NCBI GenBank assembly: GCA_902588835.1
Contig: CACIQQ010000008.1
Location: 1 to 60,042, forward strand
DNA length: 60,042 bases
Reading direction: 5' to 3'
From: an uncultured Pelagibacteraceae bacterium
GTDB lineage: Bacteria > Pseudomonadota > Alphaproteobacteria > Pelagibacterales > Pelagibacteraceae
How positions within the stretch are numbered: the first letter of the stretch is position 1; every line of letters begins with the position of its first letter. The notes under the pieces are model-generated. The model ran no database searches. It saw only the letters and a program-made list of their open reading frames with translations, and had not been told where the DNA came from. The translations under genes were made by a program, and so were the position numbers. Shown here one piece after another: positions 27,303-35,583 of this stretch.

Positions 27303-27924
27303 TGAACAATGATTGATCTACAGTAGCATTAAATGAAACTGATCTTCTTTCCTCGTTACTATCAAAAAACGGATAAACGGCATGCATTAAATAATGAGGA
27401 AAAAAATAAAAGTCACCAACTTTTGGCGTCACTCTAAATGTTGGTTTACATAAAAAAGCTTTTGAACCATGGACCATTTCTAGTTTTCCATTGTTATTAA
27501 CTGTTTTGTCTTTTTGAAGCGTCTCTCCTAGATTTGAAGGTACCTTTAAATAACCAACTCCAGAAACATGACCGTTATGCCAATGTGAAGGATTATACTC
27601 ATTTTTAAATTGTCTCACTATCCAACTATTCATAATATTAAATTTTGTAATTTCTCTTTTATTAGTTTGACGTATCCACTCACGAACATTTGATGCTAAA
27701 AATTTTCCCCATCCAATTTTTTCCATTACATCTTTTTCAATCATAAATTCTTGTTTTACATTACCAACTAAATTTTTTCCCCAATTAAGATCTTTTTCCT
27801 TTTGCTTATTTTGTATGATATCATCTGTGTAATTATTAAGTTCCCTAATTAAATTTTCAGGAATTTTTACCTTGGCTATTGTGGGTCCAAACGGTCTTAA
27901 TACTTTAAAATCTTCGGAGTCCAT
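27295..27924 (-). CDS. 2OG-Fe(II) oxygenase-like protein
   Basis: A 209-aa protein of the putative 2OG-Fe(II) oxygenase type common in marine bacteria and phages. HWHNGHVSGVGYLKVP holds the first metal ligands. KVGDFYFFPHYLMHAVYPF supplies the later His, and RRSVSFNA gives the Arg expected to bind 2-oxoglutarate. The substrate is unknown. It lies 3 nt after hisI and overlaps DUF2237. Confidence 0.8.
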   Translation of the reverse strand: MDSEDFKVLRPFGPTIAKVKIPENLIRELNNYTDDIIQNKQKEKDLNWGKNLVGNVKQEFMIEKDVMEKIGWGKFLASNVREWIRQTNKREITKFNIMNSWIVRQFKNEYNPSHWHNGHVSGVGYLKVPSNLGETLQKDKTVNNNGKLEMVHGSKAFLCKPTFRVTPKVGDFYFFPHYLMHAVYPFFDSNEERRSVSFNATVDQSLFNE

Positions 27925-27927
27925 AAA

Positions 27928-28395
27928 CTAAATCTTCGTAGGGTTTGGTTGTCCTTTATAAACATCTTCAGGATCAAATTTTTTTTCTTTTTCTTCAAAT
28001 TTCATTTTAATTTCTCTTGCATTATCAATTTTTCCTAAGGGTATGGATCTATAAAAACAAGATCTGTATCCAACATGACAACTTGAGCCATTTCCTATAT
28101 CAACGCTTAGCCAAACCGAGTCTTGATCATCATCGATTCTTACTTCTTTAACCTTTTGCACAAACCCACTTGTTTTACCTTTATGCCAGACTTGCTTTCT
28201 TGATCTACTCCAATAGTGAGCTTCTTTAGTTTCAATTGTTTTTTTTAATGCCTCAACATTCATATAGCCAACCATTAAAATTTCTTTAGTATTTACACAA
28301 GTAGTAACAACTGGAATTAAACCATCGTTATCAAATTTAGGAGACAGCAAACTTCCTTCTTCAATCTCTGTGACACTTTCTCTTTTTTTAAACAT
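27928..28395 (-). CDS. hisI: Phosphoribosyl-AMP cyclohydrolase
   Basis: A 155-aa single-domain HisI. Key blocks are VGYMNVEALKKTIET, AHYWSRSRKQVWHKG and SSCHVGYRSCFYRS with zinc-site cysteines. The family D-C-D-x-D motif reads DDDQD, so one zinc-ligand Cys is replaced by Asp; I believe other alphaproteobacterial HisI share this. It opens the ring of phosphoribosyl-AMP in histidine synthesis. It is not next to other his genes but heads the oxygenase-DUF2237 unit. Confidence 0.95.
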   Translation of the reverse strand: MFKKRESVTEIEEGSLLSPKFDNDGLIPVVTTCVNTKEILMVGYMNVEALKKTIETKEAHYWSRSRKQVWHKGKTSGFVQKVKEVRIDDDQDSVWLSVDIGNGSSCHVGYRSCFYRSIPLGKIDNAREIKMKFEEKEKKFDPEDVYKGQPNPTKI

Positions 28396-28472
28396 ATATT
28401 TTCTAATTATTTAACACATTAAATAGTATAATAAATATTTTAAAAAACTGAATTAATAGGTATAAGGTCATT

Positions 28473-29078
28473 ATGAAAATTGTTAAAGATATTCAAAAAC
28501 AACAATCTACCTCTAAAATTAGTGACAAAGAGGCCGAAGAGGCTATAAAAACAATTTTAAAATGGATGGGAGAAGATCCAAATAGGGAAGGTTTGCTAGA
28601 AACTCCTAAGAGGGTAGTAAAGGCATTTAAAGAATATTTTAAAGGATATTCAGAAAATCCAAATACGATATTAGAAAAAACTTTTGGTGATGTAGAAGGT
28701 TATAGCGACATGGTCGTTCAAAAAAATATATCTATACAAAGCCATTGTGAACATCATATGGCTCCAATAATTGGTAAAGCTCACGTTGCTTATATTCCTA
28801 ACCAAAGGGTGGTCGGGTTAAGTAAGATAGCTAGAGTTGTTGAAGTTTTTTCAAAAAGATTACAAACTCAAGAAAGACTGACAGTTCAAATAGCAAAAAC
28901 GTTGATGGAGAGTTTGGATGCAAAAGGAGTTGCAGTAACGATAGATTCAACTCACCATTGTATGACAATGAGAGGAATTAAAAAAGAGCAAGCAACAACA
29001 GTTACAAATTTTTACTTAGGCCAGTTTAAAGACGACTTAAGCTATCAAAATAGATATTTGCGATTCATTGCGAAATAA
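28473..29078 (+). CDS. folE: GTP cyclohydrolase I
   Basis: A 201-aa FolE of normal length. The zinc and catalytic residues are in SIQSHCEHHMAPIIGKAHVAYIP and in the later THHCMTMRGIKK block. QERLTVQIA is also diagnostic. It converts GTP to dihydroneopterin triphosphate, the first step to folate. This is consistent with a cell that relies on THF-bound C1 units and carries PABA-type genes at 49-51.5 kb. Confidence 0.97.
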   Translation: MKIVKDIQKQQSTSKISDKEAEEAIKTILKWMGEDPNREGLLETPKRVVKAFKEYFKGYSENPNTILEKTFGDVEGYSDMVVQKNISIQSHCEHHMAPIIGKAHVAYIPNQRVVGLSKIARVVEVFSKRLQTQERLTVQIAKTLMESLDAKGVAVTIDSTHHCMTMRGIKKEQATTVTNFYLGQFKDDLSYQNRYLRFIAK

Positions 29079-29093
29079 TATTTACTACTAAAA

Positions 29094-30095
29094 ATGTCTG
29101 ATAATTTTAATGCATTGGTTATAAACCAAGAAGGTGAAAAGTTTTCAAGGGAAATAAAAAAAATTGATAAGTCTTTTTTAAAACACGGAGATGTTTTAGT
29201 AAAAGTTGATTATTCCACATTAAATTTTAAAGATGCGTTAATTCTTAAAAACGGTGCACGATTAGTAAAAGAGTTTCCACATATTCCAGGTATTGATTTT
29301 GCGGGAACAGTTGTCGAAAGCAAAAGTGATAAATTTAAAGAAGGTGATGAAATTATTCAAACTGGCTGGAGAGTAGGTGAAATATTTTATGGTGGCTATT
29401 CTCAATATGCCAAGGTTGATGGAAACTTTTTAGTTAAAAAACCAAAAGAAATTACCTCTAGACAAGCAATGATGTTAGGTACAGCAGGGTTAACTGCAAT
29501 TCAGTGTGCTTTTACAACAAAACAAACTAGAGAAGTATTGTTATTAGGTGAAAAAGTTAATGACGTAATTGTAACTGGTGCATCGGGAGGAGTTGGAAGT
29601 ATAGCAGTCATGATTTTAAGCAAACTTGGTTGCAACGTAACTGCATCTACTACAAAACCAAACGAGGAATATTTGAAATCTTTAGGAGCAAAAAATATAA
29701 TTAAATCAGGTGATTTAGATAAAGAAGCCAGACCCTTAGATAAAGGGCTATATGACGGAGCAGTAGATACGGTTGGAGGAAATATTTTAGCAAATATACT
29801 TTCTCACATAAAACCAAGTGGTATTGTTGCTGCCTGTGGTAATGCTTCAAGTATAAAATTGAACACTACAGTAATGCCCTTCATCATTAGAGGTGTAAAA
29901 CTTTGGGGGGTTGATTCCGTGAGTGTATCGATAAAAAGAAGAAACTTCTTATGGGGTGAAATGCATAAGCTTGTTGATTTTGATTTATTAAATAAATCAA
30001 TCAAAGAAATAAATTTAAACCAACTTTTGGAAGAATACCCGAAAATGCTAGAGGGCAAAACTTCAGGGAGATATATAATAAATCTTAATAAATAA
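29094..30095 (+). CDS. acuI: Acrylyl-CoA reductase (AcuI/YhdH family)
   Basis: A 333-aa zinc-free medium-chain dehydrogenase. YSTLNFKDALILKNGARLVKEFP, IPGIDFAGTV, MMLGTAGLTAIQCA and VTGASGGVGSIAVMILSKLG form the catalytic and NADPH-binding parts. AcuI reduces toxic acryloyl-CoA to propionyl-CoA and is the usual detoxifier when DMSP is cleaved. Its stop overlaps the LysR gene by 1 nt (TAATG), so this regulator may control it. Confidence 0.93.
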   Translation: MSDNFNALVINQEGEKFSREIKKIDKSFLKHGDVLVKVDYSTLNFKDALILKNGARLVKEFPHIPGIDFAGTVVESKSDKFKEGDEIIQTGWRVGEIFYGGYSQYAKVDGNFLVKKPKEITSRQAMMLGTAGLTAIQCAFTTKQTREVLLLGEKVNDVIVTGASGGVGSIAVMILSKLGCNVTASTTKPNEEYLKSLGAKNIIKSGDLDKEARPLDKGLYDGAVDTVGGNILANILSHIKPSGIVAACGNASSIKLNTTVMPFIIRGVKLWGVDSVSVSIKRRNFLWGEMHKLVDFDLLNKSIKEINLNQLLEEYPKMLEGKTSGRYIINLNK

Positions 30096-30988
30096 TGGAT
30101 TGGGATAAACTTAAAATTTTCCATGCAGTTGCGGAAGCTGGAAGTTTTACCAGCGCTACAGTCAATCTTAACTTAAGCCAATCTGCGATAAGCCGTCAAA
30201 TTCAGTCATTAGAAGATGATTTAAAAGTAAAATTATTTGAAAGACACGCAAGAGGTCTGACTTTAACAGAAAATGGCGAATATGTTTATAAAACAGCTCA
30301 TGAAGTTATAAGCAAATTAAAAGAGGTGGAAACTTCTTTAGGAGACAAAAAAAATAAACCATCAGGAAAACTTACTGTAACTACTGTTGTAAGTTTTGGT
30401 ACAACTTGGTTAACTCCAAGAATTCAAGAATTTATGCAGTTAAACCCTGAGATAGAAGTTGAATTAATTTTTGATGATAAAGAATTAGATTTAAGCACTA
30501 GACAAGCTGATATAGGGATTTTTATGCGTAGACCTAAACAATTGAATTATATCCAAAAAAAACTTATTGATATTAATTACCACATTTATGGTTCGCCAAA
30601 ATATCTTGAAAAAAATGGATATCCGAAGAGCGTAAATGATCTGAATAATCATAAATTTATTTCTTTTGGAAGAGGAGCCCCTTCACCTGTATTTAATCCA
30701 GATTGGGCGCTTAAACTTGGTTTAAAAGATGGAGCAAAAAAAAGAAAAACAGTCATGAGAGTAAACAGTGTTTACGGTTTACTTTTAGCGGTTCAAAGTG
30801 GAGTAGGGTTAGCCGCTTTGCCAGATTATATAACAGTCAACCAACCAAATATTGTAAAGATATTGCCAAAAATTGAGGGACCTATTACTGAAGCTCATTT
30901 TGTGTACCCTCAATCTTTAAAAAATGTAGCTAGAGTTCAAGCTTTTAGGAACTTTTTATATAGCAAAATATCAGAGTGGAAATTTTAA
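30095..30988 (+). CDS. LysR-family transcriptional regulator
   Basis: A 297-aa LysR regulator. The N-terminal helix-turn-helix (about residues 1-60) includes HAVAEAGSFTSATVNLNLSQ followed by SAISRQIQSLE. The C-terminal effector-binding domain (about 90-290) has TTVVSFGTTWLTPRI and VQSGVGLAALPDY. Transcribed as a unit with acuI (TAATG overlap), it is a candidate regulator of acryloyl-CoA or DMSP metabolism. The effector is unknown. Confidence 0.93.
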   Translation: MDWDKLKIFHAVAEAGSFTSATVNLNLSQSAISRQIQSLEDDLKVKLFERHARGLTLTENGEYVYKTAHEVISKLKEVETSLGDKKNKPSGKLTVTTVVSFGTTWLTPRIQEFMQLNPEIEVELIFDDKELDLSTRQADIGIFMRRPKQLNYIQKKLIDINYHIYGSPKYLEKNGYPKSVNDLNNHKFISFGRGAPSPVFNPDWALKLGLKDGAKKRKTVMRVNSVYGLLLAVQSGVGLAALPDYITVNQPNIVKILPKIEGPITEAHFVYPQSLKNVARVQAFRNFLYSKISEWKF

Positions 30989-31020
30989 TATTTCCTTGAC
31001 CCCTGCGTCATTATATGCGA

Positions 31021-31054
31021 TTGATAATCATTATCAATGAGAATAATTCTCATT
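31021..31054. promoter_or_regulatory. Tandem Fur-box-like palindromes upstream of fbpA
   Basis: TTGATAATCATTATCAA (31021-31037) is a perfect palindrome matching the Fur consensus core. AATGAGAATAATTCTCATT (31036-31054) is a second perfect palindrome overlapping it by 2 nt. A TTGACC -35-like element lies at 30996-31001, so Fur binding would block the promoter when iron is sufficient. The classical GATAATGATAATCATTATC pattern is clearly visible; the exact regulator (Fur or a related alphaproteobacterial protein) is inferred. Confidence 0.85.
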
Positions 31055-31082
31055 ATCAATAGTGCGGAGGAAGGAAATAACA

Positions 31083-32108
31083 ATGAAAAAAGTAAGTATA
31101 CTTACAATACTATTTACTTTAATCGCTAGTTTTACAATTGCTGCGGAAGTCAATGTTTTTAATGCAAGACACTACAAAGCAGATGCTGAACTTTTCAACA
31201 AGTTCACGGCAAAAACTGGTATCAAAGTAAATTTAATCAACGGCAAAGCAGGTGCTTTAGAAAAAAGGATGATTGAAGAAGGGGCAGACTCATCTGCTGA
31301 TCTTTATATTACTGCTGACGCTGGAAGATGTGGAGTGTTTAAGGCAAAAGGAATGACACAAGGTGGTTTAACTTCTGCAGCAATTAAAGCGGCAGTGCCT
31401 GCAAACTTCAGAACTTCGCACTGGACTGGTATCGCTAAAAGAGCGAGAATAGTTTATTACGCTCCAGAGAGAGTAAGTGGTGCAGAGCTAGCTGGTTTAA
31501 CTTATGAAAGTTTAGCTGATCCGAAATGGAAAGGTAGATTAGTAATTAGAAAATCAAGCAATATATACAATAAATCTTTAGTAGCCTCATTGGTTAAAAA
31601 CAATGGAAAAGCAGCAACAGCTGAATGGGCTAAAGGAGTTGTATCTAACATGGCCAGAACACCAAAAGGAAATGACAGAGCACAAATAATGGCAGTTGCA
31701 GCAGGTGAAGCAGATATCGCTGTAGCTAACACTTATTATTTAGCTTTGATGTTGTCAGGAAAAAAAGGTGCTGAACAACAAGCAGCAGCAAAAAAAGTTA
31801 AAGCGTTTTTCCCTAATCAAAATGATAGAGGAACGCACATGAACATAAGCTGTGCTGCTTTAGTTAAAGGTGCTCCAAACAAAGATAACGCAATCAAACT
31901 TGTGGAATTTTTATTAACACCAGAGTCTCAAGAACACTTTGTTAATAACACATTTGAATTCCCAATGATTGGTGGTGTTTCCGCAAATCCATTAGTAGTT
32001 AACAATATTGGCTTAGATTTTAAACAAGATCTAAAAACAAAAGTTTCTAGTTATGGTGCTAAACAAGCTGATGCATTAGAAGTAATGACAGCCGCTGGTT
32101 GGAAATAA
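31083..32108 (+). CDS. fbpA: Fe(III) ABC transporter substrate-binding protein
   Basis: A GTG at 31062 is in frame, but a GGAGG ribosome-binding site at 31066-31070 points to the ATG at 31083 (341 aa). The signal peptide is MKKVSILTILFTLIASFTIA, cleaved near AA-E. The mature protein begins EVNVFNARHYKADAELF, as in FutA/FbpA/SfuA ferric-binding proteins, and NTYYLAL holds the Tyr pair that binds Fe3+. It captures periplasmic ferric iron for the permease encoded downstream. It is under the tandem Fur-like sites. Confidence 0.95.
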   Translation: MKKVSILTILFTLIASFTIAAEVNVFNARHYKADAELFNKFTAKTGIKVNLINGKAGALEKRMIEEGADSSADLYITADAGRCGVFKAKGMTQGGLTSAAIKAAVPANFRTSHWTGIAKRARIVYYAPERVSGAELAGLTYESLADPKWKGRLVIRKSSNIYNKSLVASLVKNNGKAATAEWAKGVVSNMARTPKGNDRAQIMAVAAGEADIAVANTYYLALMLSGKKGAEQQAAAKKVKAFFPNQNDRGTHMNISCAALVKGAPNKDNAIKLVEFLLTPESQEHFVNNTFEFPMIGGVSANPLVVNNIGLDFKQDLKTKVSSYGAKQADALEVMTAAGWK

Positions 32109-32109
32109 C

Positions 32110-32280
32110 ATGGAAGATAAAAAAGAATTTATTTCTGAAATTGATTTAAATAAATCTTCTGAGGGGTGCTCACCGTGTGTCTCAGAGTGTAAAAAAATCA
32201 ATCAAAGAATAAATAAAAGAAATTTATCTGACATCAATGAACGGGAGGTTCCGCACATCCTAAAAGTTTTTGATTTTTAG
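32110..32280 (+). CDS. Small Cys-motif protein (56 aa) in the iron operon
   Basis: An ATG 1 nt after the fbpA stop opens 56 codons. The peptide is hydrophilic, with a C-x2-C-x3-C motif (CSPCVSEC, Cys20/23/27) that could bind iron, an Fe-S cluster or zinc. It is too short for most ORF lists. Its position between fbpA and the permease and under the same Fur-like control suggests an iron-related role, which is inference. I do not recognise a family. Confidence 0.6.
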   Translation: MEDKKEFISEIDLNKSSEGCSPCVSECKKINQRINKRNLSDINEREVPHILKVFDF

Positions 32281-32363
32281 ATAATTCTTTGAAAATATGC
32301 TCGTGACAAAGATCTTCTTTTCTAGGGCATATTCACTTTCATGATTATAAGGCGGATTGTAAT

Positions 32364-33985
32364 ATGAATAAATTTAATGTTTGGTCTCTAAGTTCGTTCG
32401 TAATCTCATTTGTTGTAATTATACCTATCTTGACTGTTTCAGTGAGTTTTTTTGAAGAAACAAGTAATTATTATCAAATATTAAAAGATACTTTTCTATT
32501 AGAGTATATATTTAATTCAGCTGTTTTATTAATTGGTGTTTTAATTTTTACTTTTTTAATGGGCACTGGTTCCGCTTACTTAGTTTCCTTTTTCAATTTT
32601 CCTGGTAGCAATTTTTTTAAATGGACTTTAATATTATCCTTTGCTGTTCCGCCATATATCTACGCATATTCATTAACAACTTTTTTTGAAAACTATGGAA
32701 CTGCTTACACAATATTAAAAAATATTTTTGGAGATGCTAATTATAACAGTCATATACCAAAATTTGATGGAATGGTTGGAGCAATACTTTCAATATCTTT
32801 TTCTTTATTCGCTTATGTTTATATTCTAACAAGAGCTTCTTTTTTATATCAGTCACAAAATCTAATTGACTTAGGAAGAAACCTAGGATTTTCAAAATTT
32901 AAAGTTTTTCTGAGAATAATTTTACCTTCAGCCAGACCAGCAATTATCGCAGGTTTATCATTGGTCGCGATGGAGACTTTAGCAGAGTTTGGTGCTGTTG
33001 ATTTTTTTTCGATAAACACTCTAACAACAGGTATTTATAATTCATGGATAACTTTTGATGATCTTGCATTTGCAAATCAGATTTCATTTTTTTTATTATT
33101 ATTTATTTTTTCCCTTTTTTTCTTAGAAAATCTTTCAAGAAAAAAAGCTAAATACCACTCCAATATGAAGGGTGGTTTTAAGAAGAAGGAAAAACAGGAC
33201 CTTTCGGGAGGCTCAGCAATACTAGCATTTACCTTTTGTTTTGTGATTTTTTTCATGAGTTTTTTATTCCCATTAAGCCAGATGTTTTACTGGACGTTAA
33301 AGTTTTCAGACAATTTATTTGATCTAAAAATTTATGAGCTTTTATGGAATACCCTATATTTGGTCTTTTTATCGTTTTTTGTTTTAATAATCCTGTCTAT
33401 TGTCTCAAACTATGGAAATAGAGTTTCTAAGAGTAAATTTTTAAATAGTTTAACAACTTTATCAATTTCTGGGTACGCAATACCTGGTGTTATTTTAGCA
33501 GTCGCTTTTATTACTTTTATAGCATGGCTTGATAACAGCATTATAAAAGCGATGGGTTTTACATCAGTAAAGAAGATTTTCTTTGGTTCTATTTTAGGAC
33601 TAATCATTGTTTATTTTATTAGGTTTTATTCCCTAGCATCCAATGGAATAAAATCAGGATACGAGAAAATTAATATTTCTGTTGATGAAAATGCTTATTT
33701 ATTAGGTTATTCAAAACTAAAACCTTTGCAAAAATTCATGTTCCGTATCTTAAAAATTCAATTTTATTCGTTGGGATTTTAATTTCGTTAGAAATAATAA
33801 GAGAGCTTCCAATTACTTTAATATTAAGACCTTTCAATTTCGAGACTTTCGCAACAACTGCATATATTTACGCATCCGAGGACCTTTTAGAGGCAGCTGC
33901 TGCACCGTCTTTATTTTTGATTTTAATTGCAAGTTTCTTTATTTTACTTAGTTCAAAATATATCTTAAGAGATAACGATGAATAA
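32364..33985 (+). CDS. fbpB: Fe(III) ABC transporter permease, frameshifted
   Basis: The frame from ATG 32364 (472 codons to a stop at 33782) has two copies of the transporter permease motif. The homologous C-terminus continues in another frame: HVPYLKNSILFVGILISLEI then IRELPITLILRPFNFETFA, ending at 33985. One base is missing near 33730-33738; restoring it gives about 540 aa with some 12 membrane segments, the normal length. The stop in the second frame overlaps fbpC by 8 nt, as expected for an intact operon. GGCGGA lies before the ATG. A sequencing indel or a real mutation are both possible. Confidence 0.85.
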
Positions 33986-35027
33986 TTTTTTTGAAATTAA
34001 AAACGCAACTTTTAAAGCTGGCGGTAAAGACAAAATAAAGAATTTATCAATCGAGATTAAAAATGAAGGAGACATTGTTTGTTTATTAGGACCATCAGGA
34101 ATAGGTAAAACTACAATACTTAGAACGATTGCTGGTTTAGAAAAATTGGAAAATGGTGAAATTATTTTAAAGGATAAAATTATCTCATCAACAAATGAAC
34201 ATTTGGAACCAGAAAAAAGGAAAATTGCTTTATCATTTCAAGAAAATAGTCTTTTTCCACATCATTCAATTTATAAAAATATAATTTTAGGAATACCAAA
34301 ATCAGGTCCCAAAAAAATCAATGTTGAAGAAATTACAAAGTTTTTAAATATTGATCATGTGTTAGATAAATACCCTCACCAAATAAGTGCAGGTGAAGCT
34401 CAAAGAGCATCATTAGCAAGATCTTTATGTGCTGAACCTGATTTGCTTTTATTAGATGAACCATTGTCTAATATTGATCAAAATTTTAAGGAAGAAATTC
34501 AAACTAAACTTAAAAAAATTATTAAAGATTTAAAGATTACAACTATTATTGTTACTCACGACTCCTATGAAGCTTTTTATTTAGCGGACACGTGCGGAAT
34601 ATTATTAGATCAAAAATTAAAACAATTTGATACTCCTTATAATGTTTATCATATACCCAATTCAATTGAGGTGGTAAAATTTTTGAATAGGGGAGTTTTG
34701 GTACCAGCAAAAGTTACAAGTCCTAAAAGTTTAGAAAACGAGGAGCTAGGAACTATTACAGGAAACTTTTCAAAAACTTTCGAAATTGGATCTACAGTTA
34801 AATTGTTATTACAACCGGAAGATTTACACCACGACGATAAAAGTAATTTAAAATTCGATGTAGTCGATAAAAAATTTAGAGGTACAAATTTTATTTACTC
34901 CTTAAAAACTGACAAAAATTTTATTTTACCTGTTTTTGTACACTCTCATCATGTTCATCAACATGAGGTAAACGAAAAGTTCGGAATAAAAAGACCAATT
35001 CATATTGAGCATTTAGTTTGTTTTTAA
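33978..35027 (+). CDS. fbpC: Fe(III) ABC transporter ATP-binding protein
   Basis: A 349-aa ABC ATPase with Walker A GPSGIGKTT (38-46), a signature motif written ISAGEAQRASLARSL (the usual LSGGQ is altered to ISAGE), Walker B LLLLDEPLSNID and the H-loop TIIVTHDSYEA. A C-terminal regulatory domain (about residues 235-345) follows. It powers ferric iron import with FbpA and FbpB. The start overlaps the fbpB C-terminus by 8 nt. Confidence 0.95.
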   Translation: MNNFFEIKNATFKAGGKDKIKNLSIEIKNEGDIVCLLGPSGIGKTTILRTIAGLEKLENGEIILKDKIISSTNEHLEPEKRKIALSFQENSLFPHHSIYKNIILGIPKSGPKKINVEEITKFLNIDHVLDKYPHQISAGEAQRASLARSLCAEPDLLLLDEPLSNIDQNFKEEIQTKLKKIIKDLKITTIIVTHDSYEAFYLADTCGILLDQKLKQFDTPYNVYHIPNSIEVVKFLNRGVLVPAKVTSPKSLENEELGTITGNFSKTFEIGSTVKLLLQPEDLHHDDKSNLKFDVVDKKFRGTNFIYSLKTDKNFILPVFVHSHHVHQHEVNEKFGIKRPIHIEHLVCF

Positions 35028-35028
35028 A

Positions 35029-35469
35029 CTAACTTTCTAAAGATTTTAATTTTTTCTTCAGTTTATCTGGTAGATTTTCGAACCATACCTTTTCTTGACC
35101 TGATACAGGCAGCACCTCTCCGTATTCAACCATTTGGGATGGTTCTAAATCAACAATATAAACCCAAACATTTGATTGATCTAATTTGGTTTCTTTAGCT
35201 AATAGCTTTTTTAATTGATCAATAAGATCGTCTTTGACCTCTTTTGAACGTCCTGCTCTTATTTGACCATTAAGATAAATTTGTTCATCCTTGATAACTT
35301 TGCCCCCCATAAAATGACTATTCTTTTTAGTTTCATTAAAAATGACTTGTGCAAAATATGTATTTGCTCCAGTAGTTTTGCTGTGAATTTTTGTTATACC
35401 CTCTGCGATAGACTTTTTTTTACTCTCATCTAATTCAAGATTTGATGTGATGACTGTGTATGTTGGCAT
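35029..35469 (-). CDS. cis-CaaD/Cg10062-like tautomerase
   Basis: A 146-aa tautomerase-superfamily protein. After Met removal, Pro1 is the catalytic base. Numbering from Pro1, His28, Arg70, Arg73, Tyr103 and Glu114 all fall at the positions of the catalytic residues of cis-3-chloroacrylic acid dehalogenase and its homologue Cg10062. QMVEYGEVLPVSGQEKVWFENL matches the C-terminal block of that group. It may hydrate or dehalogenate small unsaturated acids; the marine substrate is unknown. It is convergent with fbpC, 1 nt apart. Confidence 0.88.
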   Translation of the reverse strand: MPTYTVITSNLELDESKKKSIAEGITKIHSKTTGANTYFAQVIFNETKKNSHFMGGKVIKDEQIYLNGQIRAGRSKEVKDDLIDQLKKLLAKETKLDQSNVWVYIVDLEPSQMVEYGEVLPVSGQEKVWFENLPDKLKKKLKSLES

Positions 35470-35512
35470 TACTTATTTTAACTAGCGAAATTTTATTTTT
35501 CAACTATAATTA

Positions 35513-35580
35513 AAAGATGGGGTGTCTTTAAAGACTGAGATTATACCCATAGAACCTGTCCGGTAATTCAGAAAGGGAAA
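35513..35580 (+). promoter_or_regulatory. TPP riboswitch (THI element)
   Basis: The conserved THI-box cores are present in order: GGGGTGTC (from 35519), CTGAGATTATACCC, GAACCTG, GGTAAT and AAAGGGA. The P3 stem is very short (GTCT-TTAA-AGAC). The final AAGGG also serves as the ribosome-binding site of the TTG at 35584, so TPP binding would hide it and shut off translation. P5 appears reduced. The downstream gene is a transporter, as in the SAR11 thiV arrangement. Confidence 0.92.
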
Positions 35581-35583
35581 ACA

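Noticed and set aside
32295-32335. AATATGC/GCATATT inverted repeat before fbpB as a riboswitch or terminator
   Set aside because: The arms are only 7 bp with a loop of about 26 nt and no T-tract; such repeats are expected by chance at this base composition.
33726-33745. Programmed -1 ribosomal frameshift in fbpB
   Set aside because: The direction would fit, but the sequence (codons ttg caa aaa ttc) has no X-XXY-YYZ slippery heptamer and no obvious downstream pseudoknot. An indel is simpler.
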